A stretch of DNA of 64,000 bases, taken from the NCBI RefSeq assembly GCF_900090045.1, contig NC_041787.1:1570001-1634000 (forward strand). Direction: 5' to 3'. The notes under the pieces were generated by a model. That model had not been told where the DNA came from. It saw only the letters and a program-made list of their open reading frames with translations, and did no database searches. Below are positions 1 to 11,289 of the stretch, one piece after another; within the stretch, counting starts at the first letter, position 1, and each line of letters begins with the position of its first letter. Source of the stretch: Plasmodium malariae (lineage: Eukaryota > Apicomplexa > Aconoidasida > Haemosporida > Plasmodiidae). The position numbers and the translations under genes are program-made.

Positions 1-3000
1 GTAAATATAATAAATTGAAAAAATTCACGTTTACTGTTCCTATGAGTAGAATGCCAGATGCTAAACCTAATGACGAAATGAAAAAAGAAATTACAGACAA
101 AAATAGGATTTATACATATGTGATTAGTAAAGCGGATAGAGACAAAATCCCAGAAGAATATATTCTTAGTAGTCATTTAGGGAAACCTTTACATATTAAA
201 CCAAAGAGAACTAAAAAGATTATAAAAATTCCCGTTAAAAAAAAAAAAAAAAAAAATATAAATGATAACATACAAATTAATGTTAAAGCACCAATAAAAG
301 TTGGCCATTTGTTTTTAAAAAAAAATGAGGAAGATAATATGACAGAGATACCCCTCAATGAATGTCACATATATTTGAAAGATATTGCACAAGGAGCGGT
401 GGATTCATCATCTTTATCACAATCATCGTCGTCATCGCCTTCCCCATCTTTTGCAAAAACGCTTGAGGGTCCAGTTGAGCTTTTAACAGTGATAAAACCA
501 CAGTCAGATTGTGATATATTAAAAAAAATAATAATCCAAAGGATTATACATCATGAACCGATGAGTAATAAACAATCAAAAGATGGGAATTTTTCTCCTG
601 AAGGAAATTCTATACAAAAATTTCCCGAATGTTCTCATCGCATTTGTCATTCTTGCTTTAATTCTTTACCGCTAATACATTTTAATTATCCATCGGGTGG
701 TTTGTATTGTATGGCACGTCCTACTTATGAAAATAATTCATATAATAAATATGATTTTAATGAAAAATTTATTAATTTAAGTTATGACAAAAATTGCCTT
801 ATATGTATTCCCAGTAGTGCCATAAACAATTTTTTGTGTAATTTAAATCAAGATGACAATTCAGAAAAGGAATATAACCAAAATGTCAACAATGATTTTC
901 ATACTTACAAAAAAATTTACATACACAGTGATACATGTCTAAATTGTGATCCTAAAAATAATCATATTTTTTCTTTTCTTCATAATAGTAAAACATGTCC
1001 ATATTGTAAACATAACAAAACATTCAAAAAAGAAAATAGTAGCTCTAAAACCGTAAGCACGTTTAACGCAGATGCTTCACAACAAAATGATATACATGGA
1101 CAGGGTGTATCAAACTTTATCATTGTAAACGATAATGAAAATTTGGAAACAGTTTCAAATGAAGAGGATGGAAATGAAAATAAGGAAAAAACATCTTTTA
1201 TAAATAGACTTCATAATGCAAGTGGGGGCGATACAAAAGAAGATAACAGAAAATATGGCACATATATGTACAGTAGTGAAGGGGACTCAAGGAAATACGA
1301 CGATAAAGTTGACATGAAAGGAAACAATAATAGTGAAGTACATAATGGATTAAGCAACCGTATAGTTTATCTAAGTAGTAGCTGCTTTGACACGACCAAG
1401 TTAAAGGTAGTTGGCCGTGATGATCAAGATGAAGATGAAGGGGAGGATATAAATAACATCGATGTAGTTAAGGAATATGTAGGTAAGGAAGATACAGGTA
1501 GGGGTGCAGTAGATAGCAGGGGTGCAAACAGTAGCGGTGAACATATAAGCGGTCCAGATAACAGCGATTCAGATGAGAATTTATCACAAGAAGAAATCGA
1601 CGATCTAGATAAGGAAAAACTTGAAATAGAAGACGAAAATTTCAAACAACAAGAAGATTCCAAATTTTACAGTTCTAATCAAACAAATGAAGTGGGTAAT
1701 AGTAATATGAGCTACTTGAGAAAATTATATTATAACACTGTTCATGAACAGGGTAATAATATGGATAATAATGAAGAGGAAGTTTTTCTTTTCAATATAA
1801 GATTCATATATAAAACTAGTTTTTTTGGAAAAAAAAAAATAGTAAATGCGTACTTAAAAACATCAAAGGTAGATATTAGCTACAACAAAGAAAAAATACT
1901 TTATTTATTTGAAAATTTATTTAAAAAAGTATTCAAAGACATAGATTATAAAATTAAAGAATCATTGGTACATTTGTCCCCAATAATAGAAGACTATGAG
2001 ATTACAGGATATGATATGGATTTTGGGAAAGTACAAGCTCATTATGCAGGATCTATAAATATGTTTAAGCATTCAATTTTTGATCTTCAGAATATGGCTA
2101 TTTATTTTATTAGTCCAGATGAAAAATATATATTATTAGAAGATGTGATAAGAGAAATACATGAAGAAAAGGAAGGAAGAGGTTCATATTATAAATTACA
2201 TCATGATGAAAATGTAGATACTCCTTCAGAGGAAAAAAATGTTATCGATTCAGTAATTGAGGAACAAGAAGGAGAGGATAGTTCAGATACTCACGACTTG
2301 GAAGAATTATCTACGGACGAACAGAAAGAGGAGACGCAGGAGATGGAAGAAGAGGAGGAAGAAGAGCAAGAGGAGGGAAATGAAGATGAAACGGAAGAGA
2401 CGGATGCACAGGAGAAAGAGAAGGATACACTTGAGAAGGAGAAAGATGTGAATGCGAAAAATAAAGACGAGCAAGAAAAGGAACAGGACATTCCAACGTA
2501 CTATAGCATTCCAGCAGGAAGGGAAAACGAAGATAATAAATCTACATATAATTTGGATCTACTTAAAATTTTAGCAACCTACGGTAGTCTATTGTCAAAG
2601 AAGGACATGAAAGATATAAACGACAATATAAAAAACATAACGGTTGACAAGAAAATAATAAATGGAAGTGAAATTATAGAGATAATAATTAAAAAGGATC
2701 AAAAAGTTCTAGAAAAAGATATATCTGAAGAACGTAAGAAAGAAAAAGGAGATGACGAAAAGCATGAATCTATATCTATTGATGGGGATGAAGGAATTCA
2801 CGATATTAACGAGACAGTGAAAAAATATATGGATAAATATTTTAGTGTTCATGATGTACCAATATATTATATTGAAGATATGCATATTTCAAAAAACACA
2901 ATATATGTTACATCTGATGTAAATTGTGATTTAGATATGCTTAAAATGAGTATTTTAGGTATTTGTAATATTACTAATAAATCTATAGAAGATTATAATT

Positions 3001-6000
3001 TTTTTTTAGTACACAAAGACATAAAATTGTATGACCCTAGTAAACTTCAAGAAATACCATCATTCATAAGGAATGTGCAAGAATTGTACAAGTATAGTAA
3101 ATCATTAGATATGAAAATAGTCATTGCATCAATACATGAGGAAGATATAAATAGTTTAAAACCTAAGAGCTTTCATTATTTGTATGAATCTAATAAGGAG
3201 GATATTTCTTTCATAAGAGAAAAAGGGGAAGAAACCGAATCGAGCGAAAAGGATGAACAAGATGGTGAACGAGAGGGGGATAAAATATTGGGGAAGATAC
3301 CCCATATGGATGCACTTAACATGCAGGAAAATTCAAAATATGAATCACCTGGAGATATTTCTAAAAGCTATGTTGCGGATAATGTTATATTTGGAAGAGA
3401 AACACTAATGAACGGATTGGTAGAAAGGAATGAAGAGGAAGAAAGTCAAAGTATATATAATACTAGTGAGGAAGATGTAAAATATATAAATAAAGAGATA
3501 ACCATTTTAGAAGATGAAGAATATTATAGGAAAGGAAATTATTATAATTTTTTTGAAATATATATAGATAATCCTACGAGAAAAATGAGTATAACAAATG
3601 CTCCAATTTTAAAAACGTATACATTGAATTTATTTATAATTGATATTATGAACAAAATAATGCATGTGCCTTCAACTTTTATAAATACTGAATCTTATAG
3701 AAAAGGAATGTGTATATTAGATATTCATAAGTGTCTGGAATATTATTCATATAACAGTAAATCGAAGGTCATTAGTTCTTTGGTTTTTGAAAAATTTATT
3801 ACATTATATGAAGTATTAAAATATCTTGGTACAAGAGACGAACATCTATTGATAAGAAATAAAATTAGTGAAGATTGTATAGGGGTAGACAACTTAAAAG
3901 ATATTAAATATCCAGCAAGTATTAATTTAAAAGATTCAAAATTTATTCATCTTGAAATACCATTATTCTATTTAGACGAACGTTCTAATTTCTTTCATGA
4001 TAAAATTACTTTAATGAATGTACCTGAAAATTTAACTGTATCAGAACTATGCACATCCATAAAAAATATATTAAATGAAGCTTTAACTTCGTTTAACGTA
4101 AATACTGTAATGGATATACAAGTGTATACTATAACAGATAAGCAATGGCAAAATGTACCAGAAAATACATCAATATATGATATAAAAATGAATTTTCATA
4201 ATTTGTATACCTTATTTATTAAAAATCAGTTCTTAAGTAAAAATAATTTTCAAGAATTATCAAATTTAATAATTGATTTTTCAGATAACCAAATGTACGT
4301 TAAAAAGTTAGACATATATATAGATTACAACTTTAGTCCTTATACCCTGTATAATTTACCAATACATGCCTCATCTAATCATATAAAATATTTATTATTA
4401 CGTAATATTCATTCGTTTTTATCGGACTCTTTCGCAAATGAATTTTTTTTTACCTATAATAAAATGTACGTAATTAAATCCTACTCTGAAATAAGGGGCT
4501 CTGAAAATGCAGAAGATGAGGAAGTATATATTTATGAAGGAGACGAAAGTAAAGACAGTAAAAAAATAACCTACCTCTTTTTATTAAATATGCTAAGTAG
4601 ATTTTACAAAATAAAGTTCAATTCGAGTAGGATGCTAGAAAATGTGATATCTGAACTGTTTGAACTCAGCGGGAAAAGCTCTAGCGAAAATCCCTTGGTA
4701 GAGGTAAGGAAGTCATCCAAAAAGGTAAAAAATATAGAAATACATCTGGCCAATGATAGCAGTGGGAGCAGCACCGGCAGTAGCAGTGCCACTGAAAGTA
4801 CTTCTAATAATAAGATACTGGTGAAAAATGTTCCGTTAGGACTACTGGTGTGGAAATTTATCAACATACTGATGAAGGGAACATTCAATGTACCCATAGA
4901 AGACAAAGAGAAGTTATATAACCTATTTGCACTAGTTCCAAAAGATAAAGAGAAGGTACAAAATCATGATTATTACTTCAGTACTATCCCAGGATACACC
5001 ATAGAAGAAGTGCTAAAAATAATGGATAAAAATAACATTCTTTTAATAAAGGCATATCCAGAAAAGTTGAATCGTATAAGAAATAGTGAACATTTTGAAG
5101 GATATATAGAATTTAACCTTGATTCCTTACCATCTGTAATAGATTTTAATAATCCCATTGGATCCTTAAGCTTTTATGTTAATTACAAAAACAAAAATAA
5201 AATAACACATATAATTAATGTACCTGAAAATATTACCACAGATAAATTGCTAAAAACAATTCTTTTAGATATGTATTCCAAATGGCAAAAATTACCAAAA
5301 GATGAAAAAATAAAATTTTCGCTTTTCCGGAACAACAACGAAATAACAGATATGAAGGAGTATATAAATTCTGGAGAAGGTGCACAGCTGCGAACATTTA
5401 TTTCTTTGAAGAAGAAAAGAAGTGACTCCAATACTAACAATAATACCAGTATTAACAGTATGAATCATAAGTTTTATAAAAAGAAATATGTAGACTTAGA
5501 CAAGATATCAGAAGTTGATTCCATGAATCTATCAGATGCAGAATTAAAAGCAGCACAACTATATGATAATGTGTTGAGAGAAATTCTCGTTAAAGATTAT
5601 ATTGACTTTAATAATATTTCCATAAGTGGTTATACTATGACTATTTATATATTTGACGGAACAACATACCAACCAACATTCATATATAATGTACCTTTAA
5701 GTTCAACTAATAAGGATGTAATTAACTTTTTACTAATTAAAGCAAATCATATTAATACGAAAAGACTAGTAGATGAATTCCTTCTCCTCAATGAAGAATC
5801 ATTTAATTTATTAAAAACAAAAACTTTCATAGAACAAAATGTTGTTTTTATAGGAGAGTTAACAGAACTAATTAATTTAGATAGATCTAAGTTATACCTT
5901 GTCCAGAAACCATTATTTAATCCGTTAGATGATTTATTTAAAAATATAGCTAACAAAAGCTATGATTTTAAATCAGAAAAAAGGGGTGTTCTCAATGTAA

Positions 6001-9000
6001 GTGAAGAGAAGGGAAATCTTAATCTTAACATCATGTTTAGTAAAAATAAAAAAAGAGTTATAAGTGTTCAAAATATTCCTCATAATATGTACATAACCGA
6101 ATTTTTAAGATTTGCAATTGGGTATCAAAGAAAATGGATATACAAATTTGTCAATTTTTACATTATGAAAGACAGTGAAAAGTATGTTTTAAATGATACT
6201 TGTGATGTTATAAGACACGGTAGGACAATAAGTGAGATATTTAAAATTTGTAAATCTGGTTATCCTTGTACCTTACACATTGACATTAGTTTGAAGGACC
6301 ATCATAACGAAACCAAAGCTGCGCATTCTACAGATTCTGCATATTTTATACGTCCTACAGATAATGAGGATAAATATAAAAATTTAGTTATATTAAAAGA
6401 ATTAAGGAAGAAAATACTAGCAGATGAAATGGATTATACTACTACTACTAATACTAATAATAATATTAATAATCAGAAAATAAATTTGGCTTCCATAAAT
6501 TTTGAATACAATGCTGGGTTATATGAAAAGTACATCTTTGGTTCTTCAAGAATTATTAACATACCTAAGAGTTATACAGTGGGTGATGTATTATCTTATA
6601 TCAAAAAAAAAGTAAAAGAAGACACAAAAATTAAAAGTGTATACGAATTAGAATTGAAAATCATTTTTAATGATGCTTATATTACTATACCAAAGGAATT
6701 AAATATGGAATATGTCATCAATTATTACTTTATTAATACTCCATCTATCGTTTCTATATCAGATGATAACCCATTCAATATTGTTCATCTGACATTATAT
6801 GACACCATTATAGATATAAAAAATGATATATTTGTTAAGAAGAGTATTCCGATGTATATAAAAAATGGTAAGAGCTTGCAAAATGTGAAATTAAAAAATA
6901 TACCCGTTTCTATAACAGAAGATCAATTAATTACATATTTACTGACATATTTAACACAAAATACGGAAGTGATTAATTTCATAAGAGATAATACATCTAT
7001 ATGTGTATATCCAAGGTGTGATCCTGTGTATATTCATCATGAGAAGCAGCAGTTATGCTTTATATCTTCCCTATCATATCATATTGCTTTAAAAAATATT
7101 TGCTACTTAACAACAGTAGAATCGTATGAAGACTTTTACAGCAAAATGGGGCATTTCGAATTTATTTATGACAGATCAAAATATTTTAGTGAAATAAAAG
7201 CACAGAGCAGTAGTAAAAAGAGTAGTAATGTAGACGATATTATGAACCTCGATATGAATATCCATTTTCCTAATATTGAAAGAACAGTTCGTGTAAAAAA
7301 TTTTAATATGAACATGCAAATAGAAGACTTATTAGAGAAAATATTCCAATCTGTAACAACGAAAAGTTTTAGATGGGGTGAATTATTTACCTTCCTTGGA
7401 AATACATCACGAATTAATGAACAGATGGATGAAAGAAAAATCGAAAAAAAAGTGAGAACATTTAGAGATTATTTAAATGAAGAAGGGAACATATCATTCA
7501 TTTATAAACCTGAAAATAACGAAATACATGATTATTTAATGCATAGAATAGTTTATTTACCATCATTGATAAATTATCAAACAAAGTATATATCATTACA
7601 AACTAGCATTAATGGTTATCAGAATAGTAGTACCATCTTAAATGGCTTCCCTGATTATTTAACCCCCAAATTTATGCTCACATTAATACAGTATAATCTC
7701 TTCAGATTAATAGACAAAACTTATTTAAAAGTTTTTGGATGTTCTTATGAATATTGTATTAACGAAGATGAGTTTATTAATTATACGAATGAATTGTTTA
7801 CTAAGAAGAATGATAACTTAGCGGCATATACTTTAAAAAGTGAGAATTCAAAGCAGCAAATGAAACTTATTTTAAGAATAAAGAAAAAGGAAACAAGACA
7901 AATTGATACAATAAGGAATTTACTATCCATGGAATTGAACATATCCTGTCAACAGTTAACTAATGAAGAAGATATGGAAGAATGTAATGATATAATATCT
8001 TCGCTAAATACTTCTCATATTTTTTGGAGAAATAGTGTTTTAGGTTTTATGGCAAATTCTATAGTAATAAAAGACTATTATAATAATACTTTAATGTTAC
8101 CATATATTGATTATGGAGTAAATGAAAAGATATTAATTCAAAACATATTAAATAGTATTAACATCTCACCATATTTATATAAATTATTTGAATTAACACA
8201 TGTAGATAAAGTTTGTGTCAGCTATATAAAAAAATTAAAAAATATTATACCACATATTCAGTGCTTGTTATCTTATGGATTTACTGTATTTTTTGATTTA
8301 CATCATAATAGTAAATTTGACCAATATAATGGTTTCAAATTAGGAACTGAATCATCTGATATAACACATATACATCCATTCCAGGATATACTTGAAAAAC
8401 ATTTTGTCGAATTCTTCATACATAACCATGATGGAACTCATGTTTTTGTAAAAAATGTATACAGAGATTTGACCGTATCTATCCTTCTGAATGAATTGTC
8501 TAAAGCAAGATGTCACATCCACTCATTAAAGTATAACCAGGTTAGTAACTTTTATAAACTTGTATACGTGCTCAATGATAATGAGCAGCACGACATATCC
8601 CCCGAGATTTCCATGGAGGACGTGTACGACTTAGTGATAAAGCATTCCAAAGCAAATTTTTCCTTAAGAATTGTGAAAAGGGATGACAATAAAAGGGGAA
8701 GCGATAAGAGAAGCGATAAGAGCAGCGATATGAACAACGATAAGAACAGCGATATGAACAACGATAAGAGCAGCGATATGAACAACGATAAGAACAGCGA
8801 TATGAACAACGATAAGAGCAGCGATATGAACAGCGATAAAAGTAGCGATATGAACAGCGATAAAAGCAGAGATATGAACAGAGATAAAAGCAGCGATGAT
8901 AACGAAAGTACGGTAGAGGGTGACCTACCAGATATGTACCTCAGCCCCTACCCGAAAATTATTGACCTGAGCCAAAATGAATTCCAAGTTCTCATGTTTT

Positions 9001-9419
9001 TACAGTTAAAACCACTGGAGATGGATAACATGTTAAGAGGTTTGTCAACACCTCGAATAATAATTAACAGCGTTTTAGCAAGTACACCTATACTGTCTTT
9101 AAAAGAATATCTCATGGTATTATTTAAAGATTATTTTGAAAGAATGGAAATTTCTCAAAATTACTATACAAAATTTTATGAATTTGATATAGATTTATTA
9201 ATTATTAATTTTAATCCTATCACAAAGAAAATTTATAAAGTTAATTCAGATATATTAAATAATTTAACAGTTTCAAACTTTTACAGAGTTTATTATAACG
9301 CATACTTAGTACTGCAATTAGATAAAGTAAAAATTTTTAAATCTCATTTATATGATGATTTTATTAGTTATTTCTCAACAGTAGTTATAGACTTTTCTTT
9401 TCATAAAATTCAAAAATAG
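1..9419 (+). CDS. LISP1: Giant protein, probable liver specific protein 1 (LISP1); 5' end outside window
   Basis: The frame is open from the first base to the TAG at 9417-9419, about 3,138 codons. The first in-frame ATG is at 42, but the codons before it (ending FTFTVP) look coding, so the true start, and any signal peptide, probably lies upstream. The name rests on position: next to UFD1 and MCM2, where LISP1 lies in other Plasmodium as I remember it. LISP1 is a liver-stage protein of the parasitophorous vacuole membrane needed for merozoite release in P. berghei (family knowledge). Visible in order: Lys run (~nt 228-258), Ser-rich stretch (~405-450), CxxC cluster (630-1000), acidic Glu-rich linkers (~1420-1680, ~2230-2480, ~3210-3480), then from ~3540 to 9330 a string of repeated modules each carrying an [IV]xN[IV]P-like motif before a helix. 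A Ser/Asp/Asn/Lys repeat interrupts it at 8700-8900. No transmembrane segment is obvious. Coding is certain; the LISP1 name is moderately sure. Confidence 0.8.
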   Translation, partial: KYNKLKKFTFTVPMSRMPDAKPNDEMKKEITDKNRIYTYVISKADRDKIPEEYILSSHLGKPLHIKPKRTKKIIKIPVKKKKKKNINDNIQINVKAPIKVGHLFLKKNEEDNMTEIPLNECHIYLKDIAQGAVDSSSLSQSSSSSPSPSFAKTLEGPVELLTVIKPQSDCDILKKIIIQRIIHHEPMSNKQSKDGNFSPEGNSIQKFPECSHRICHSCFNSLPLIHFNYPSGGLYCMARPTYENNSYNKYDFNEKFINLSYDKNCLICIPSSAINNFLCNLNQDDNSEKEYNQNVNNDFHTYKKIYIHSDTCLNCDPKNNHIFSFLHNSKTCPYCKHNKTFKKENSSSKTVSTFNADASQQNDIHGQGVSNFIIVNDNENLETVSNEEDGNENKEKTSFINRLHNASGGDTKEDNRKYGTYMYSSEGDSRKYDDKVDMKGNNNSEVHNGLSNRIVYLSSSCFDTTKLKVVGRDDQDEDEGEDINNIDVVKEYVGKEDTGRGAVDSRGANSSGEHISGPDNSDSDENLSQEEIDDLDKEKLEIEDENFKQQEDSKFYSSNQTNEVGNSNMSYLRKLYYNTVHEQGNNMDNNEEEVFLFNIRFIYKTSFFGKKKIVNAYLKTSKVDISYNKEKILYLFENLFKKVFKDIDYKIKESLVHLSPIIEDYEITGYDMDFGKVQAHYAGSINMFKHSIFDLQNMAIYFISPDEKYILLEDVIREIHEEKEGRGSYYKLHHDENVDTPSEEKNVIDSVIEEQEGEDSSDTHDLEELSTDEQKEETQEMEEEEEEEQEEGNEDETEETDAQEKEKDTLEKEKDVNAKNKDEQEKEQDIPTYYSIPAGRENEDNKSTYNLDLLKILATYGSLLSKKDMKDINDNIKNITVDKKIINGSEIIEIIIKKDQKVLEKDISEERKKEKGDDEKHESISIDGDEGIHDINETVKKYMDKYFSVHDVPIYYIEDMHISKNTIYVTSDVNCDLDMLKMSILGICNITNKSIEDYNFFLVHKDIKLYDPSKLQEIPSFIRNVQELYKYSKSLDMKIVIASIHEEDINSLKPKSFHYLYESNKEDISFIREKGEETESSEKDEQDGEREGDKILGKIPHMDALNMQENSKYESPGDISKSYVADNVIFGRETLMNGLVERNEEEESQSIYNTSEEDVKYINKEITILEDEEYYRKGNYYNFFEIYIDNPTRKMSITNAPILKTYTLNLFIIDIMNKIMHVPSTFINTESYRKGMCILDIHKCLEYYSYNSKSKVISSLVFEKFITLYEVLKYLGTRDEHLLIRNKISEDCIGVDNLKDIKYPASINLKDSKFIHLEIPLFYLDERSNFFHDKITLMNVPENLTVSELCTSIKNILNEALTSFNVNTVMDIQVYTITDKQWQNVPENTSIYDIKMNFHNLYTLFIKNQFLSKNNFQELSNLIIDFSDNQMYVKKLDIYIDYNFSPYTLYNLPIHASSNHIKYLLLRNIHSFLSDSFANEFFFTYNKMYVIKSYSEIRGSENAEDEEVYIYEGDESKDSKKITYLFLLNMLSRFYKIKFNSSRMLENVISELFELSGKSSSENPLVEVRKSSKKVKNIEIHLANDSSGSSTGSSSATESTSNNKILVKNVPLGLLVWKFINILMKGTFNVPIEDKEKLYNLFALVPKDKEKVQNHDYYFSTIPGYTIEEVLKIMDKNNILLIKAYPEKLNRIRNSEHFEGYIEFNLDSLPSVIDFNNPIGSLSFYVNYKNKNKITHIINVPENITTDKLLKTILLDMYSKWQKLPKDEKIKFSLFRNNNEITDMKEYINSGEGAQLRTFISLKKKRSDSNTNNNTSINSMNHKFYKKKYVDLDKISEVDSMNLSDAELKAAQLYDNVLREILVKDYIDFNNISISGYTMTIYIFDGTTYQPTFIYNVPLSSTNKDVINFLLIKANHINTKRLVDEFLLLNEESFNLLKTKTFIEQNVVFIGELTELINLDRSKLYLVQKPLFNPLDDLFKNIANKSYDFKSEKRGVLNVSEEKGNLNLNIMFSKNKKRVISVQNIPHNMYITEFLRFAIGYQRKWIYKFVNFYIMKDSEKYVLNDTCDVIRHGRTISEIFKICKSGYPCTLHIDISLKDHHNETKAAHSTDSAYFIRPTDNEDKYKNLVILKELRKKILADEMDYTTTTNTNNNINNQKINLASINFEYNAGLYEKYIFGSSRIINIPKSYTVGDVLSYIKKKVKEDTKIKSVYELELKIIFNDAYITIPKELNMEYVINYYFINTPSIVSISDDNPFNIVHLTLYDTIIDIKNDIFVKKSIPMYIKNGKSLQNVKLKNIPVSITEDQLITYLLTYLTQNTEVINFIRDNTSICVYPRCDPVYIHHEKQQLCFISSLSYHIALKNICYLTTVESYEDFYSKMGHFEFIYDRSKYFSEIKAQSSSKKSSNVDDIMNLDMNIHFPNIERTVRVKNFNMNMQIEDLLEKIFQSVTTKSFRWGELFTFLGNTSRINEQMDERKIEKKVRTFRDYLNEEGNISFIYKPENNEIHDYLMHRIVYLPSLINYQTKYISLQTSINGYQNSSTILNGFPDYLTPKFMLTLIQYNLFRLIDKTYLKVFGCSYEYCINEDEFINYTNELFTKKNDNLAAYTLKSENSKQQMKLILRIKKKETRQIDTIRNLLSMELNISCQQLTNEEDMEECNDIISSLNTSHIFWRNSVLGFMANSIVIKDYYNNTLMLPYIDYGVNEKILIQNILNSINISPYLYKLFELTHVDKVCVSYIKKLKNIIPHIQCLLSYGFTVFFDLHHNSKFDQYNGFKLGTESSDITHIHPFQDILEKHFVEFFIHNHDGTHVFVKNVYRDLTVSILLNELSKARCHIHSLKYNQVSNFYKLVYVLNDNEQHDISPEISMEDVYDLVIKHSKANFSLRIVKRDDNKRGSDKRSDKSSDMNNDKNSDMNNDKSSDMNNDKNSDMNNDKSSDMNSDKSSDMNSDKSRDMNRDKSSDDNESTVEGDLPDMYLSPYPKIIDLSQNEFQVLMFLQLKPLEMDNMLRGLSTPRIIINSVLASTPILSLKEYLMVLFKDYFERMEISQNYYTKFYEFDIDLLIINFNPITKKIYKVNSDILNNLTVSNFYRVYYNAYLVLQLDKVKIFKSHLYDDFISYFSTVVIDFSFHKIQK
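8698..8896 (+). repeat. In-frame tandem repeat, 24-bp unit (DKSSDMNN-like)
   Basis: Imperfect tandem copies of a 24-bp unit reading gataag-agcagc-gatatg-aacaac, which encodes eight residues DKSSDMNN and variants (DKNSDMNN, DKSSDMNS). It lies inside the giant LISP1-like gene between two modules and is highly hydrophilic, so it is most likely a disordered linker. The copy number is expected to vary between isolates. Confidence 0.85.
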
Positions 9420-11289
9420 TAGATTATGTGAAATCTCTTTTTCCGGGTTCCCCAAAACTTTCTCATTTGTGGGTTGTGCATCTGTGTGAAAAAATAAAAA
9501 AAAGCATAAAAAAACAAAAATAACAAAAAAAACAAAACAAAACAAAACAAATGCATTATTTAATTTCCTCTTGTCTCAATTCATTTTTTTTTCAATTATT
9601 GCATGATCTTTCAAGCACAGTACTGTTATTTCGTTGTTCCCTTGTTTCAACACTGTTATTTTGTAATTTCCTCTCTTTTTTATACATTATTTACTCCTTC
9701 CATTTTTCACAATTTGCGTTATCTGCTTTACTCGCATTGTATACATTGTATGCGTTGTATGCATTACTTGCTATATACATACTGTTAACTCCGCCCCTCC
9801 TTTTTTTTTTCGACATGTTCAAATTTTACCCCTACACGTTTTATGTTACCTTTATATAATTCATCTTATTAGAAGTACTTTCCAAAATAATACTTCAACC
9901 AGTGATGTATGAGGCAGTAAACTTTGCCCATATAATATATATATTCACCATTTTTTAAAATTACTTAAAAACTTATTTTTTTTTTTTAAATATGTTCTTT
10001 TTGAGCTACATAAGAAAAATATTATATATATATTCATATTATTCAGAGGTTACACAGTTTTTACTATTTGGTGACATGTAGCGTTATATACATAAATATC
10101 CATTTTGCAGAAATTCATTTGTAATTTATATCTTCATTCGAAAAAACTAAGTAAAATAACCCCCTCTTACAGTAACAACACTGTGGACATTTAGCATATC
10201 ATGAGTTCACGCACATATGCAAGGATGGGGGAACGTGTAGAAATATAAAAAATAAAAAAATAAGAAATAGAAATATAAGAAATAGAAATATAAGAAATAG
10301 AAATATAAGAAATAGAAAAATAAAAAATAGAAAAATATATAAAATAGAAAAATATATAAAATAGAAAAATATATAAAATAGAAAAATATATAAAATAGAA
10401 AAATATATAAAATAGAAAATATATAAAATAGAAAATATATAAAATAGAAAAATATATAAAATAGAAAAATATATAAAATAGAAAAATATATAAAATAGAA
10501 AAATATAATAAATAGAAAAATATATAAAATAAAAAAAAATAGAAAAAAAAAAAATACAGAGAAAAGAAGAAACACTTACATTCCTTCTGTACTGGGGAAA
10601 TATTTTTTTTTTTTTTTTTACAACTTCATATAAAGGCAGTAAAGTCAAGTTGCTACATGTAATATTTTTTTAAAAGTAGTGGGAAAAATAATTCACTTCA
10701 TAATCATAATTATGGGAATTTTAAAAAGCATTAGGAAAGTGTGGTGTTTATAACTATTTTAAGATATTTTTTTGAAAAAAAAAAAAATATATATACTTGC
10801 ATATGTTTACATTTAAATATAAATATATATATAAATATATATATATATAATATTACACATACGTACGTACAAATTGCATATATATATATATATATATACA
10901 AGTATACGATTAATGTATTAGTTATAATTAAAAATATATATTTTAAAAACAAAATTTTTAAACAGAAAGAGTATAAGTTTAACGATTGAAGGAAATAGTT
11001 TGTGGGATCCACGTCACGGTTTTACTTTGTTTTATTCTGTTTTTTTTTTTTTTTTGTTTTATTTTGTTTTTTTTTGTTTTATTTTGTTTTACTTTGTTTA
11101 ATTTTGTTTTATTTTATTTTTATTTTATTTTTTTTGCCATTTCGAATTATTTTTCTTCAGTGCAAAAATGTGAAGCAGTTTTTTTTTTTTTTTTTTTGCT
11201 AAAATGTATAACTGCAAAAAAAATTGCACAAGAGAATATTAAGAATTTTAAAAGATTTTTCCCTTCTTTATGTTTTTCGTTCATTAAGC
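9420..11289. other. Intergenic, LISP1-like gene to UFD1
   Basis: 1.9 kb between the stop of the LISP1-like gene and the ATG of UFD1, both on the plus strand, so it should hold the 3' UTR of the first and promoter of the second. It contains a T/C-rich stretch (9560-9840), the 17-bp tandem repeat described separately, (TA)n tracts (~10790-10910), and long T runs around 11040-11200. Open frames here are short and made of repeats. No RNA gene was recognised. Confidence 0.6.
10243..10545. repeat. 17-bp AT-rich tandem repeat
   Basis: About a dozen copies of a unit close to aaaatagaaaaatatat (17 bp), preceded by four or so copies of a related aagaaatagaaatat block at 10258-10310. The shifts between related units point to repeated slippage. 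Long minus-strand open frames of Tyr/Phe/Ile across it are a by-product of the repeat lacking stop codons on that strand. Confidence 0.85.

Noticed and set aside
1..10. Sequence gtaaat at the very start resembling a splice donor
   Set aside because: The frame is open straight through and looks coding; a donor at the window edge cannot be judged.
10199..10648. Minus-strand frame of 149 codons rich in Phe/Tyr/Ile
   Set aside because: It translates the 17-bp repeat only; no start context or conserved sequence.
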